Shown: in pieces, positions 31,916 through 41,308 of the stretch | Position numbering within the stretch: position 1 is the stretch's first letter | Layout: each line of letters opens with the position of its first letter | Assembly: GCA_031291235.1 (NCBI GenBank) | Contig: JARLJL010000012.1 | Span: 62,001 to 126,000 of the forward strand | Source of the DNA: Sulfuriferula sp. | GTDB lineage: Bacteria > Pseudomonadota > Gammaproteobacteria > Burkholderiales > Sulfuriferulaceae | DNA length: 64,000 nt | Reading direction: 5' to 3' | Made by a program: the position numbers and the translations under genes | The notes under the pieces: generated by a model | The model's database searches: none | What the model saw: only the letters and a program-made list of their open reading frames with translations | What the model was told of the DNA's origin: nothing

Positions 31916-33178
31916 ATGAAAAAATTAATTGTATTAATGACCGCGTTATTCGCGGTGCCCGGGTATGCGGACAGCTATCTGAGTCCGCCCGATCTGCCGC
32001 CATTGGCGACGGTTTCCATGGCGTTGAACAATACACCGACAGTACGCGCAGCCACGGCTAATCTGGGCGTCGAAGCCGCTAATCGCGACCGTTTGCGTGC
32101 AGGCGGTTACGAGACCAGTCTGCGGTTGAATTCCCAGCAGCGTCACACGCTGGTGCCCGATAACAGATATCATGAATGGGATGTCAGCCTGGAGCGCCCG
32201 CTGCGTTTGCCCAATAAATCGCGCATCGATAACGAGCTCGGTGATCAGGGTGTGGAGCAGGCGCACTATATGCTGGGCGACGCGTTGCACGAATCCGGGC
32301 GCATGCTGCTGGCCAGCTGGTTCGGCTGGCTGCGCGAGTATTACCAGACCAGGCAATGGCAAACGCAGGTCGATGGCCTGACCGAGCAGTTGCGTATTGT
32401 GCAAAAGCGGGTCAAGGCAGGCGATGCAGCGAAACTCGACCAGCTTCAGGCCGAGGCGGCGTTGTCGCAAGCTCAGGCACAGCTGGCCGAAGCCGGTTTG
32501 CGCGCTGCTATCGCACGCAACGAGCTCAGCAGCCGTTATCCTGCCATAGTTATCCCCGTCAACCCGATATTGCCGCAACCCGAGCCGGTGACCGATGGTT
32601 TGGAGGTATGGCAGCAGCGTACCATGGAACATAACCACGAGCTGGCGATCGCGCATAGCGAGACGCAACGTTACAGCCTGTTGCTGTCGCGTAGCGAAGC
32701 CGATCGCATACCTGACCCTAGCGTCGGGCTGCATTATGCTGACGAACGCGGCGGCGAGGAAAAAGTGGTGGGCGTCAGCCTGACCATTCCGTTGCCCGGC
32801 GGCGGGCGCAAGGCCAGTCAGCAGATGGCCGCGGCCAGCCAGCTGGTTGCCCTTGAGCGCGAGCAGGGCGTGCGCACCAAAATCCGGACCGAAACTGCAA
32901 ATAGCTGGCTAGCCACCCAGTCTGCCTATAGCGCCTGGCAGGCCAGCGAAAACGCCAGTGCCGCAACGCGCAAACAGGCAGATCTGATGACACGTGCTTA
33001 TCAGCTGGGCGAGAGTGGCTTGACCGACGTGCTCAATGCGCGGCGTATGGCGCAGGAAGCCGATTTGAATGCGATCAACAGCCGTTTGGCGGCGGCGCAG
33101 GCGCGCTATCGTCTGTTGCTGGATACGCATGCGCTATGGCCGATCGATGCGGATGAGGACGAGGTCGCAAAAAAGTAG
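31916..33178 (+). CDS. CzcC-type outer-membrane efflux channel
   Basis: The protein has 420 residues and begins immediately after the pump stop, with AGGAGG inside the pump's last codons. It has a signal peptide cut near GYA-DSY and two outer-membrane-factor repeats (KRVKAGDAAKLDQLQAEAAL in the first, YQLGESGLTDVLNARRMAQ in the second). The KVVGVSLTIPLPGGGRK segment is the usual strand pair. It completes the tripartite efflux system. A strong hairpin terminator lies 35 bases downstream. Confidence 0.93.
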   Translation: MKKLIVLMTALFAVPGYADSYLSPPDLPPLATVSMALNNTPTVRAATANLGVEAANRDRLRAGGYETSLRLNSQQRHTLVPDNRYHEWDVSLERPLRLPNKSRIDNELGDQGVEQAHYMLGDALHESGRMLLASWFGWLREYYQTRQWQTQVDGLTEQLRIVQKRVKAGDAAKLDQLQAEAALSQAQAQLAEAGLRAAIARNELSSRYPAIVIPVNPILPQPEPVTDGLEVWQQRTMEHNHELAIAHSETQRYSLLLSRSEADRIPDPSVGLHYADERGGEEKVVGVSLTIPLPGGGRKASQQMAAASQLVALEREQGVRTKIRTETANSWLATQSAYSAWQASENASAATRKQADLMTRAYQLGESGLTDVLNARRMAQEADLNAINSRLAAAQARYRLLLDTHALWPIDADEDEVAKK

Positions 33179-33212
33179 ATGCATAAGCAGGATGCCGCAC
33201 ATGCGGCATGAG

Positions 33213-33250
33213 AAACGGGCCGCCCGGTATTCGGGCAGGCCCGTTTTTTT
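33213..33250 (+). terminator. Rho-independent terminator after the RND efflux operon
   Basis: Stem AAACGGGCC/GGCCCGTTT extended by GCCCG/CGGGC with one bulged A and a GTATT loop, followed by seven T residues on the plus strand. The T run overlaps the stop codon of the convergent methyltransferase gene. On the minus strand only three T follow, so it acts mainly on the plus strand. Confidence 0.88.
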
Positions 33251-33848
33251 ATGCAGGTTTGGTGAAAATTGCACCGTAATGATACGGCGGTAGTTCGATC
33301 AGAGCTTCCAGCCGGAAGCCTGCAGGCGCTACCGCTTGCTGCGTTTGCGCTACCGACATGCGCAGCTCGGTGCGCGGTCCGCGTGGCTGCCCCAGCACTG
33401 GCGTGGTATCGCGCGGCAGCGGGTGCCAATTGACGATGGCGAAGCGGCCGCCGGGCTTGAGGGCGGCGGCAATTTCGCGTGCTAATGCAGTTTGTTCGGG
33501 TACCCCGTGGAAAGTGTTGGCGATCAGTACAAAATCGGCTGGCTCGGCCAGTAACCGGCTCAATGCCATCGCATCGCCCAGCAGCCAGTCGCAGTTTGTC
33601 ATTCCGGCGCAATTGGCTTGCGCCTGCACCAGCATGGCCGGATCAAGATCGAAGCCGATGACACGTCCTGAATCGATTTGCCGGGCGATGGCGGCGGTGA
33701 AATAGCCGTCGCCACAGCCCAGATCGACTACCGTCATCCCTGTGCGGATTTGCAAGGCTGAGATTATGCTGTCGGGATCGGGCCACAAGGCGTGCCACCA
33801 GTCAGGGTCGGGCATGACTGTAGCGGGAAATAACAGTTCTTTGTGCAT
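33249..33848 (-). CDS. Class I SAM-dependent methyltransferase
   Basis: The protein has 199 residues from the ATG at 33848, which avoids the overlap with the upstream gene that a longer start would give. Motif I is VVDLGCGDGYFT, the acidic loop is VIGFDLDPAML, motif II is ADFVLIANTFH, and motif III is LKPGGRFAIVNW. It resembles UbiE-like small-molecule methyltransferases, but the substrate cannot be told. It is the last gene of the minus-strand run that starts at opgG, 22 bases after the hydrolase. Confidence 0.88.
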   Translation of the reverse strand: MHKELLFPATVMPDPDWWHALWPDPDSIISALQIRTGMTVVDLGCGDGYFTAAIARQIDSGRVIGFDLDPAMLVQAQANCAGMTNCDWLLGDAMALSRLLAEPADFVLIANTFHGVPEQTALAREIAAALKPGGRFAIVNWHPLPRDTTPVLGQPRGPRTELRMSVAQTQQAVAPAGFRLEALIELPPYHYGAIFTKPA

Positions 33849-33870
33849 GAGTGCGTAGCGGTCGTAAGCG

Positions 33871-34674
33871 TTATTGGGCGTTGGCAACGGCAGTGGTCCA
33901 TGCTGCAATTTCCCCGATGGATGCCGTTGGGGCATTCATGTGGCTGGAATCAGGTTCGTACAGCCGGGTGAGCGGATTTTTGGGCAGGGCGTCGAACATG
34001 GCCTGCTTGACGTGTTGCAGGCCGGGGTAGTCGTTGGTCGGCGCGATATAGAGCACGGGTATGGCCGGATTCATGTTTTTGACCGATTTCATCTGGTTCA
34101 TGGCGCCTTCCGGGTCGAACCAGGTCAGGTAGGCTGCAGGCGGCGTGATGACCGGATAGGTGCCGCGACTGCCTTCGTAATCGAGCAGCCGGGTTTTCTC
34201 CAGTCCGTTGCCGTCGGCGATCAGTTTGCGCGCCTGCGCTACCGAGTCGGCCAGTTTGTCGCGGAATGCATCGCTGGCGACATTGCCGCCGGGTGCAATA
34301 GCGATGATGCCCTGTACGGCGTGATGGTTGCCGAAATAGAGCGCAAAGGCACCGCCCTGACTGTGTCCGGCGACAAACAGCCTGGTTGCACCCTGTTGCC
34401 GCAGGGTTTTCAAGGCGGATTCGACTTCGCTTTCAGCAGTCGTCACATCAACATCGTAATTGCGCCGTCCCGACCACGGCATTTCCAGATTGGCGACCAG
34501 CATGCCCTGCGCACTCAGCGCTGCAGCCAGAGCGGCGACATGTTGCGTGGGCGAACCGCCCTTGCCGTGCATGATGACGATGCCGATTTTGTCATTGCCG
34601 GTTTCGGCAAAGGCAGTCAACGGCAGAAAAACGCAACTTAGCGCGATCAGCACGCGCCCAAAAAATACAGTCAT
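33871..34674 (-). CDS. Secreted alpha/beta hydrolase
   Basis: The protein has 267 residues. The ATG at 34674 is supported by a GGGGAA ribosome site and a signal peptide (MTVFFGRVLIALSCVFLPLT, cut near AFA-ETG). The nucleophile elbow is GHSQGG and the HGKGG loop lies near the oxyanion position. A candidate acid (PTNDYPG) and a candidate His (EPDSSHMNAP) follow, so the triad appears complete. It is annotated by fold only (dienelactone-hydrolase-like). It lies 95 bases after opgD on the same strand, which leaves open a role in envelope glucan or ester metabolism. Confidence 0.85.
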   Translation of the reverse strand: MTVFFGRVLIALSCVFLPLTAFAETGNDKIGIVIMHGKGGSPTQHVAALAAALSAQGMLVANLEMPWSGRRNYDVDVTTAESEVESALKTLRQQGATRLFVAGHSQGGAFALYFGNHHAVQGIIAIAPGGNVASDAFRDKLADSVAQARKLIADGNGLEKTRLLDYEGSRGTYPVITPPAAYLTWFDPEGAMNQMKSVKNMNPAIPVLYIAPTNDYPGLQHVKQAMFDALPKNPLTRLYEPDSSHMNAPTASIGEIAAWTTAVANAQ

Positions 34675-34769
34675 GATTATTTCCCCGGAGTAAATGGCGG
34701 CTTGGTTTAGCCGGTTGTTTTTATATGATACCCGGTTTTTTTCGTCGAGCGCGGACGTCGCTGATGGAT

Positions 34770-36374
34770 TCAGATTTCCGGCCGGATTTTCGGCGGCGTC
34801 CACTGGTACAGCCAGGTTTCGCTCAGCGGCTGGCCGTCCAGGCTCAGGTACAGGCGCAGATTGATCGGCGCCGTTGAGATATCTTCAGGCTTGAGGTCGA
34901 ACATCGCGCGCAGCCCGTTCACCGAGGCCAAAGGCCGTACCGAAGTGATCTCGACCGTACCGCGCGAAACGGTAATGACCGGCTCGACTTTACTGCCTTT
35001 ACCCAGCATGGCGAGATTGCCGCCGGCGAAATCGACGACGAAGCGCCAGGAGAAATATTTGCGCTTCTGGCCGACGATGCCGCCGAGGCCGGTGCGGGTA
35101 GCGACGACCTGTGCCAGCGGCGTCGTCACCGGCGGCAGGTCGCCCCAGTACAGCCGATAGGCGAACAGCAGTTCCTGTCCCGGTTGCGGCGGGCTGTCCG
35201 GGTTCCAGAAAGCGACGATGTTGTCGGCAGTTTCATCCGTGGTGGGCAGCTCGACGAGTTGGATGGAGCCTTTGCCCCAGTTCGAGCGCGGCTCCACCCA
35301 CAGGCTGGGGCGACGTTCGTAGAATGCGCCGTCGTCCTGATAATGGTCGAATGCGCGGTCGCGTTGTATCAGGCCGAAACCGCGCGGGCTGTCGTCGATA
35401 TAGGCATTGAAACGCAGCCCGGTCGGATTGGTGAGCGGCCGCCAGATCCATTCGCCGTTGCCGCGCCATATTGCCAGCCCGTCGGAGTCGTGGATTTCCG
35501 GGCGCCAGTCGTCGTTGACGCGGTTCTCGTTTTCGCCGTACAGAAACATGCTGGTCAGCGGGGCGATGCCCAGGCGTTCTATGGGCTTGCGCGGGTAAAG
35601 CGCGGCGTCTACATCCATGATCAGGCGTGCCGACGGCTGGATGACGAAGCGATAGGCGCCGGCGATGCTGGGCGAATCGAGCAGCGCATAAATGGTGACC
35701 AGATCCGATCCGGGTTGCGGGCGTTCGAACCAGAATGCAGTGAAATCGGGGAATTCTTCCGGACGCGCCATGCCGCAATCCACGGCCAGCCCGCGCGCGG
35801 AAATGCCGTACTGCATTTCTGCGCCGACCGCGCGAAAGTAACTGGCGCCGAGGAATGCAGTGAGGTCGCGCTTGAAGTCGGTATGGTAATACAGCTGGAA
35901 TCCGGCAAATCCCAAGTCGCCCGGCAGTTGCATGTGTTGCAAGCCGCTGCTGCCGTAATCGAACATGGCAGGGTCGTATTTGATTTCGCTGGCCCGACCA
36001 TCGGCTACTTCGTACATGCGCACCGGCGTTTTGAACGAGCGCCCCATGTGGAAAAAACGTACCTCAAACAACCGTTTCTGTTTCGCCCACAAGGCGTGGT
36101 CGGGGCGATAGCGGATTGCTTGATACTGATCCCAGTCGAGTTGCTGCACGCTGGCCGGCAGCCGCTCTTCGGGCGCACGGTAGGCATGGTCAGCGCGCGC
36201 GCGGGCCTGCCCCTTGAGCCAGGCATAATCGAACGGTTGAGTGCCGGCGGTGTGCAGTAAATCGAATGCGTCGGCGCTACGGCTGAATAACGGGGTGGCG
36301 GCGAGGCCGAGGAGGCTAAGGGCCTGGAGAAAATTACGTCGGTTCATGGCGGGTACAGGTGCGTTTGTTTTCAT
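34770..36374 (-). CDS. opgD: Periplasmic glucan biosynthesis protein OpgD (Tat substrate)
   Basis: The protein has 534 residues. The N-terminus carries a twin-arginine signal (NRRNFLQALSLLGLAATPLF), the hallmark that separates OpgD from OpgG. The rest is the MdoG-family fold (FDYAWLKGQARARADHAY, then FGYSG-like and SDGLAIWRGNGEWIWRPL motifs). In E. coli OpgD shapes the backbone of osmoregulated periplasmic glucans. Here it is third in the opgG-opgH-opgD order and its start overlaps opgH by 4 bases, so it is clearly in the same operon, unlike E. coli where opgD is separate. Confidence 0.93.
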   Translation of the reverse strand: MKTNAPVPAMNRRNFLQALSLLGLAATPLFSRSADAFDLLHTAGTQPFDYAWLKGQARARADHAYRAPEERLPASVQQLDWDQYQAIRYRPDHALWAKQKRLFEVRFFHMGRSFKTPVRMYEVADGRASEIKYDPAMFDYGSSGLQHMQLPGDLGFAGFQLYYHTDFKRDLTAFLGASYFRAVGAEMQYGISARGLAVDCGMARPEEFPDFTAFWFERPQPGSDLVTIYALLDSPSIAGAYRFVIQPSARLIMDVDAALYPRKPIERLGIAPLTSMFLYGENENRVNDDWRPEIHDSDGLAIWRGNGEWIWRPLTNPTGLRFNAYIDDSPRGFGLIQRDRAFDHYQDDGAFYERRPSLWVEPRSNWGKGSIQLVELPTTDETADNIVAFWNPDSPPQPGQELLFAYRLYWGDLPPVTTPLAQVVATRTGLGGIVGQKRKYFSWRFVVDFAGGNLAMLGKGSKVEPVITVSRGTVEITSVRPLASVNGLRAMFDLKPEDISTAPINLRLYLSLDGQPLSETWLYQWTPPKIRPEI

Positions 36375-38875
36375 GTGTGCTGGAGGTGCGGATGGATGGC
36401 TGTTTGCCAGTCGGGGTGGGTGTTAGCTGCCGTCCACACTTCGAAATGCAGGCGCGATAGCGCATTGGCATCGCTCAACAGGTGCATTTTCCGGCTGGGG
36501 GAGAGCGCTGCCGGGCCGTCGACCAGCGCCTCGCTTATCCAGCGGCGGCGACTGCGCGTGCGGGGTGGGCATTCTGCCCGGCGCCCGCCAGCCGCACACA
36601 GCAGTGCATTGGTCGCCGGATCGACCACGGCATCGATAAATCCGGCTGGAGCGTCAGGGGCAGCAGCCAGTCTGTAGGTGCGCTGCAATTCTTCCGGCGG
36701 ATCGGATTCCTCCGGCGTCAGAAATAGCTGCAATTTACGCAGCCATAGCCCCGGCGCTACGCGGCTGGAAAATACCGATATCGGAATGGAGAGGATCAGC
36801 GAGCCCACGATCGGCAGCAGCCATAGTAGATAGGCCGGCTGCAGCCAGTATATGCCGCCGGCCCAGACCAGCCCCAGCAGCGTATGCCAGCCGTGACGCT
36901 GCAAGGCTTCGCCCCAACCGGTTTCGGCATTTTCCCGCTGCGGTGATTTCCATTGCACGCCACGCCCCAGCAGTGCATTGAGCACGAAGCCGGTATGGAA
37001 CAGCATGCGTATGGGCGCCAGCAGCGCCGAAAAGACCGTCTCGATGAGCATGCTGATGCCCAGCCGCAGCCGCCCGCCGAAATTTTCCGCGCCGCGTATC
37101 CAGATCAGCACGACGCTGAGTATCTTGGGCAGAAACAGCAGCGCGGCGGTAGCCCAGAACAGCATCATGGCCTGCTCCGGTTTCCACACCGGCCAGATCG
37201 GAAAGAGCTGGAACGGCTGGGTGAAGTAATCCGGCGTGACCAGCACGTGTACCGCCAGCTGCGCGGTGGACAGCAGCAGAAACAGAAACCACAGCGGCGC
37301 GGATACATAGGCGGCCACGCCGGTCATGAATACGGCGCGGTGGGCGGGGTGCAGCCCGTCGGCCAGAAACAGCCTGAAATTCATCAGGTTGCCCTGACAC
37401 CAGCGCCGGTCGCGTTTCAGTTCGTCGACCAGGTTGGGCGGGACTTCTTCGTAGCTGCCGGGCAAATCGTAGGCGATCCATACCGTCCAGCCGGCGCGGC
37501 GCATCAATGCCGCCTCGACAAAGTCATGAGAGAGGATTTCGCCCGCCAGCGGCCCTTTGCCGGTTAACCGGCCCAGCGCGCAATGGCGCATGAACGGCGC
37601 GATGCGCAGGATAGCGTTATGCCCCCAGTAATGCGATTCGCCGAGCTGCCAGTAATGCAGTCCGGCAACGAATACGGGGCCGTAGACGCGGTTTGCAAAT
37701 TGCTGCATGCGCGCGTATAGCGTATCGCGCCCGGCGACCTTGGGCGCGGACTGGATAATGCCGGCACCAGGGTTGGCTTCCATCAGTCGCACCAGCCCGG
37801 TGATGGCGTCGCCGCTCATGATGCTGTCTGCATCGAGCACGATCATGTAGCTGTACTGGCTGCCCCAGCGTCGGCAAAAGTCCGCCACGTTGCCGCTTTT
37901 GCGCTTGATGCGGTGTTGCCGCCAGCGGTAGTACACCCTGCCGAAGCCATCGACGGCTTCGCACAGGGCGCGCCAGGCAGCGACTTCGGCGACTCGGTTG
38001 TCGGATTGGTTGCTGTCGCTGAGGATATAAAAGTCGAAATGCTGCAATTCGTCTGTGCGCGCCAGCGATTCGTAGGTGGCGCGCAGTCCGGCGAACACGC
38101 GCGTGACATTTTCGTTGCATATCGGCATCACGATGGCGACGCGCGTTTGCTCGGCAATAGGCGTATCCGCAGCCGTGCGTGCGGATACGACATGCGGGTC
38201 GCCGCCGCTGAGTTGCACGATGAAACCCATCAGCCCTGTCCAGAAGCCCAATGCGACCCATCCCGTGAGGATGCCGAATAATATCAGTATGGCGATTTCC
38301 AGCGGTTGCTGGCCGTGATAGGGCAGGATTTCCGCCATGGCGTCGGTGGCGAAATAAGTAATGATGCCGCTCATTATCAGTAAAACCAGCCTGCGCCGCA
38401 GGCCGGCCTGTTGCCAGGCGAGGATGTTGCCGTCTACCGAGGTGATGGCTGGGCGATTATCGCGTTCCGTCCACGCATGCCGGGCTTTGAAAAATCTGAA
38501 ACTGAGTCTGGGCGGCCAGTTCAACGGCGCCATTGTGGTGCGTTTTATTGCCGGCTGTATCGGTAAATGGGCCTGACCGGGCGCGGCATACCGGTACGCG
38601 GCCGTATCGGCAACCGTTGCGCCGCTGTCGAATGCAAGCCGCGCATCGACCGAAATCGTCGCAGGATTGTCCGGATCGCTGTGCTGTTGCGGATCAGCCA
38701 GTGCAGCATGCAATAGCGACATCGCCTCGCGCGGGCTGGCTGGCGACTGGGCCGCCAGCCAGGTCAACACGACGCGGCGGCGTTGCGGTGCAAGCGGCAG
38801 GCGATCCAGGTAACGTTCGCACAGTGCCTGGCCGGCAAATGTATTGTTCAATCGGGTGGCAGAATGTAGCTCCAT
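36371..38875 (-). CDS. opgH: Glucans biosynthesis glucosyltransferase OpgH
   Basis: The protein has 834 residues. This is the inner-membrane enzyme that polymerises glucose from UDP-glucose into periplasmic glucan. It has a soluble N-terminal region of about 165 residues, two membrane segments, a GT2 domain with DADSIMSGD (DxD) and the processive motif RRWCQGN, and at least five further membrane segments. The start overlaps the end of opgG by 28 bases. Length and motif order fit the family. Confidence 0.96.
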   Translation of the reverse strand: MELHSATRLNNTFAGQALCERYLDRLPLAPQRRRVVLTWLAAQSPASPREAMSLLHAALADPQQHSDPDNPATISVDARLAFDSGATVADTAAYRYAAPGQAHLPIQPAIKRTTMAPLNWPPRLSFRFFKARHAWTERDNRPAITSVDGNILAWQQAGLRRRLVLLIMSGIITYFATDAMAEILPYHGQQPLEIAILILFGILTGWVALGFWTGLMGFIVQLSGGDPHVVSARTAADTPIAEQTRVAIVMPICNENVTRVFAGLRATYESLARTDELQHFDFYILSDSNQSDNRVAEVAAWRALCEAVDGFGRVYYRWRQHRIKRKSGNVADFCRRWGSQYSYMIVLDADSIMSGDAITGLVRLMEANPGAGIIQSAPKVAGRDTLYARMQQFANRVYGPVFVAGLHYWQLGESHYWGHNAILRIAPFMRHCALGRLTGKGPLAGEILSHDFVEAALMRRAGWTVWIAYDLPGSYEEVPPNLVDELKRDRRWCQGNLMNFRLFLADGLHPAHRAVFMTGVAAYVSAPLWFLFLLLSTAQLAVHVLVTPDYFTQPFQLFPIWPVWKPEQAMMLFWATAALLFLPKILSVVLIWIRGAENFGGRLRLGISMLIETVFSALLAPIRMLFHTGFVLNALLGRGVQWKSPQRENAETGWGEALQRHGWHTLLGLVWAGGIYWLQPAYLLWLLPIVGSLILSIPISVFSSRVAPGLWLRKLQLFLTPEESDPPEELQRTYRLAAAPDAPAGFIDAVVDPATNALLCAAGGRRAECPPRTRSRRRWISEALVDGPAALSPSRKMHLLSDANALSRLHFEVWTAANTHPDWQTAIHPHLQHT

Positions 38876-40428
38876 GTTTCAGATACCGTTTTGTCTCCGT
38901 TATGCAAAGATGCGCGCATTTCCACCGGCTTGGTGGGGTCTATTCGTTGCAGCCGCAACGACAGCCGCCAGCCGTTGGTCGCTTCGTTATAAAGCAGTTT
39001 CTGTTCCAGCAGTTTCGCATTCGCATCCACTGACACCAGCGCTGCAGGCTGGAATGCCGCGACATCGTTATCGGGATGCGTGCCGACGAAATCGACAGCC
39101 AGCGCAATACTGCTGTCCGGGGTATGGGTGTAGCCACGGCCTTGCAGCGTTTGCGTGACCCATAATTCCGGCGGTCGCGTTTCCTTGTCTTTTTGCCACC
39201 ACATGCGGTAGCCGAAGTCGAATGCAGTTTTGACCGCAGGCAGTTTGTCGGGTACCCAGTAGGCGACAATGTTGTCGTTGGTTTCATCCGGCGTCGGTAT
39301 CTGTACCAGTTCGACACGCCCGGCGCCCCATTTGCCTATAGGTTCTATCCATGTGCTGGGGCGCAGTTCATAGCGCAGGTAGGGTACTTCGTAATCGGCA
39401 AACGAACGCTGACGCTGCATCAGTCCGAAACCGGCCGGATCGGCGGTAGCGAACGATGTGACCAGCAGGCGTTTGGGGTTGGCGAGCGGGCGCCAGATCC
39501 ATTCACCGTTGCCCATGTGTATCGACAGCCCGTCTGAATCGTGTACGGCGGGTCGGTAATCGTCGTCGTTGGGACGCTGGCCGGCGCTGAAAAAGAACAT
39601 GCTGGTCAGCGGCGCGATACCGAGTTTGCCGACCTTATCGCGCAGGTACAGACGGGCGTTGACTTTCATTTCCGTGGATACGCCCGGTTTCAGCACGAAG
39701 CGGTAGGCACCGGTAACGCGCGGCGAATCGAGTAGTCCGTAGATTACGACTTCCTTGGCCGACGGCTGGGGGCGCACTATCCAGAATTCCGTAAAACGGG
39801 GAAATTCTTCGCCGCTGGCCAGTGCCGTGTCTACGGCCAACGCCCTGGCAGACAGGCCGTAGCGCTGATCCTTGCCCAGTGCGCGAAAGTAGCTGGCACC
39901 CAGAAACGACACGACTTCATCCTGACGATTGGCCGCATTGATGGGGTAGTGCATGCGAAAACCGGCAAATCCCAGATTATGCAGATTGTCCGGGTTGACC
40001 TTGTTGCTGCCGTAACTGAAATCATTCGGGCTGTAACGGATCTCGCGCACGCCTGCCGACGTCACTTCGTTGATTTTAACCGGCAGATTGAATTGCCAGC
40101 CTTCGGAAAAGAAATCGAGATCGAACAACGCTTTGGTGTCGCGCCACAGTATGTGTTCCGGTTTGTAAACAATTTGCTGATAACGATCCAGATCCAGATT
40201 TTTCAACTCGGGCGGCAGATTGGGGGTCGGCTGCTTGTACGGTGCATTCGCCAGCTGCCGCGCTCGTTCCGCCACCTGCTGTAAATCGAAAGCGGCCGCG
40301 AGGGTGGCGTGCAAACTGAGCAGCAGCACAGCGGCTGCCCATGTAAACCAATAGTTTCGTCCGCAGCAGACGAATACCTGGGGTGTTTCGAATACCGAAA
40401 GGCGACGGTTCGCTAACAGAAAAATCAA
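38848..40428 (-). CDS. opgG: Periplasmic glucan biosynthesis protein OpgG
   Basis: The protein has 526 residues from a TTG start preceded by GGAG at a 6-base spacing. A Sec signal with a long n-region ends near LAAA-FDLQQV, with no twin arginine. The MdoG-family domain follows (QQIVYKPEHILWRD, SYFRALGKDQRYGLSARALA, GNGEWIWRPLANPKRL). It is first in the opgGHD operon and probably branches or matures the glucan backbone. A paralogue of opgD, two genes away. Confidence 0.95.
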   Translation of the reverse strand: MIFLLANRRLSVFETPQVFVCCGRNYWFTWAAAVLLLSLHATLAAAFDLQQVAERARQLANAPYKQPTPNLPPELKNLDLDRYQQIVYKPEHILWRDTKALFDLDFFSEGWQFNLPVKINEVTSAGVREIRYSPNDFSYGSNKVNPDNLHNLGFAGFRMHYPINAANRQDEVVSFLGASYFRALGKDQRYGLSARALAVDTALASGEEFPRFTEFWIVRPQPSAKEVVIYGLLDSPRVTGAYRFVLKPGVSTEMKVNARLYLRDKVGKLGIAPLTSMFFFSAGQRPNDDDYRPAVHDSDGLSIHMGNGEWIWRPLANPKRLLVTSFATADPAGFGLMQRQRSFADYEVPYLRYELRPSTWIEPIGKWGAGRVELVQIPTPDETNDNIVAYWVPDKLPAVKTAFDFGYRMWWQKDKETRPPELWVTQTLQGRGYTHTPDSSIALAVDFVGTHPDNDVAAFQPAALVSVDANAKLLEQKLLYNEATNGWRLSLRLQRIDPTKPVEMRASLHNGDKTVSETWSYILPPD

Positions 40429-40807
40429 GTCGGACTCCGTTTGTTGTTATCAGGTATTTCCTGAAATTAAGTCATGATAGCTAGCGTTCAGGTTCTGAGC
40501 TTGTCAGATAGCAGAAAGTTCCTATAATTCTTTCAATTATGACGGATATTATCTTACATATGTTTGTTCGTTTGCTATTGGATCGAATCTCGTCGATCAA
40601 ATGTATATGAAATCAATCAAGTATCGCACAGTCTTGATGTCCGCTCGGCGAATGATAGGCAATAGCTATCAGTATCATGCAAAAATTCAATTGGTATCCA
40701 TGCGCAATGCAAACTAAAGTGAATTCAGGTGATGTTGGCGGCCGGGTTTCATCCCGGCGCTTGTCCACCTTTCATGTCAGTCCCATTCACTGCAGAGGAG
40801 AAATATC
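40429..40807. promoter_or_regulatory. 379-bp divergent intergenic region opgG/rubrerythrin
   Basis: No gene is seen. A sigma-70-like promoter faces the rubrerythrin gene: TTGTCA at 40501-40506, 16 bases, TATAAT at 40523-40528. It would leave a leader of about 270 bases. An inverted repeat GATCGA/TCGATC lies at 40581-40598 inside that leader. The rubrerythrin ribosome site is AGAGGAG just before 40808. Confidence 0.45.
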
Positions 40808-41227
40808 ATGCAACTCAAGGGTTCAAAAACCGAAGAAAGTCTGAAAGCCGCATTTGCCGGTGAATCCCAGGCCAATCGCCGCTATCTGTATTTCGCAAAT
40901 AAGGCCGATATCGAGGGTTATGCTGATGTTGCCGCAGTGTTCCGCAACACGGCAGAAGGCGAAACCGGCCATGCTCACGGTCATCTGGAATATCTGGAAA
41001 CCTGCGGCGATCCGGCTACCGGTCTGCCGTTCGGCGCTACCGATGCCAATCTGAAAACCGCTGTTGCCGGCGAGACGCACGAATACACCGACATGTATCC
41101 GGGCATGGCCAAGACCGCGCGCGAAGAAGGTTTCGATGAAATCGCCGACTGGTTCGAAACGCTGGCCAAGGCAGAACGTTCGCATGCCAACAAGTTCCAG
41201 AAAACCTTGGATGCGCTGAACGCCTGA
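40808..41227 (+). CDS. Rubrerythrin-family diiron protein without rubredoxin domain
   Basis: The protein has 139 residues, only the four-helix diiron domain. Metal-ligand motifs are visible: EESLKAAFAGESQANRRY (first Glu), EGETGHAHGH (E and H), AVAGETHEYTDMY (Glu), and AKAERSHANKF (E and H). The C-terminal rubredoxin-like domain that passes electrons to the diiron site in classical rubrerythrins is missing. Members reduce peroxide or bind iron. The two genes downstream are the usual partners in this group of bacteria and may supply electrons. Confidence 0.93.
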   Translation: MQLKGSKTEESLKAAFAGESQANRRYLYFANKADIEGYADVAAVFRNTAEGETGHAHGHLEYLETCGDPATGLPFGATDANLKTAVAGETHEYTDMYPGMAKTAREEGFDEIADWFETLAKAERSHANKFQKTLDALNA

Positions 41228-41308
41228 GCGTAGCAAAGGTAAAGGCGGGCGGCGCTTTGCCGCTGCCTCGCCGAATGATTGCACTCCACAATAATGAAAG
41301 AAAATATC

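Noticed and set aside
33192-33209. Inverted repeat ATGCCGCA/TGCGGCAT after the efflux channel gene
   Set aside because: The loop is only 2 bases and no T run follows; the stronger hairpin just downstream explains termination.
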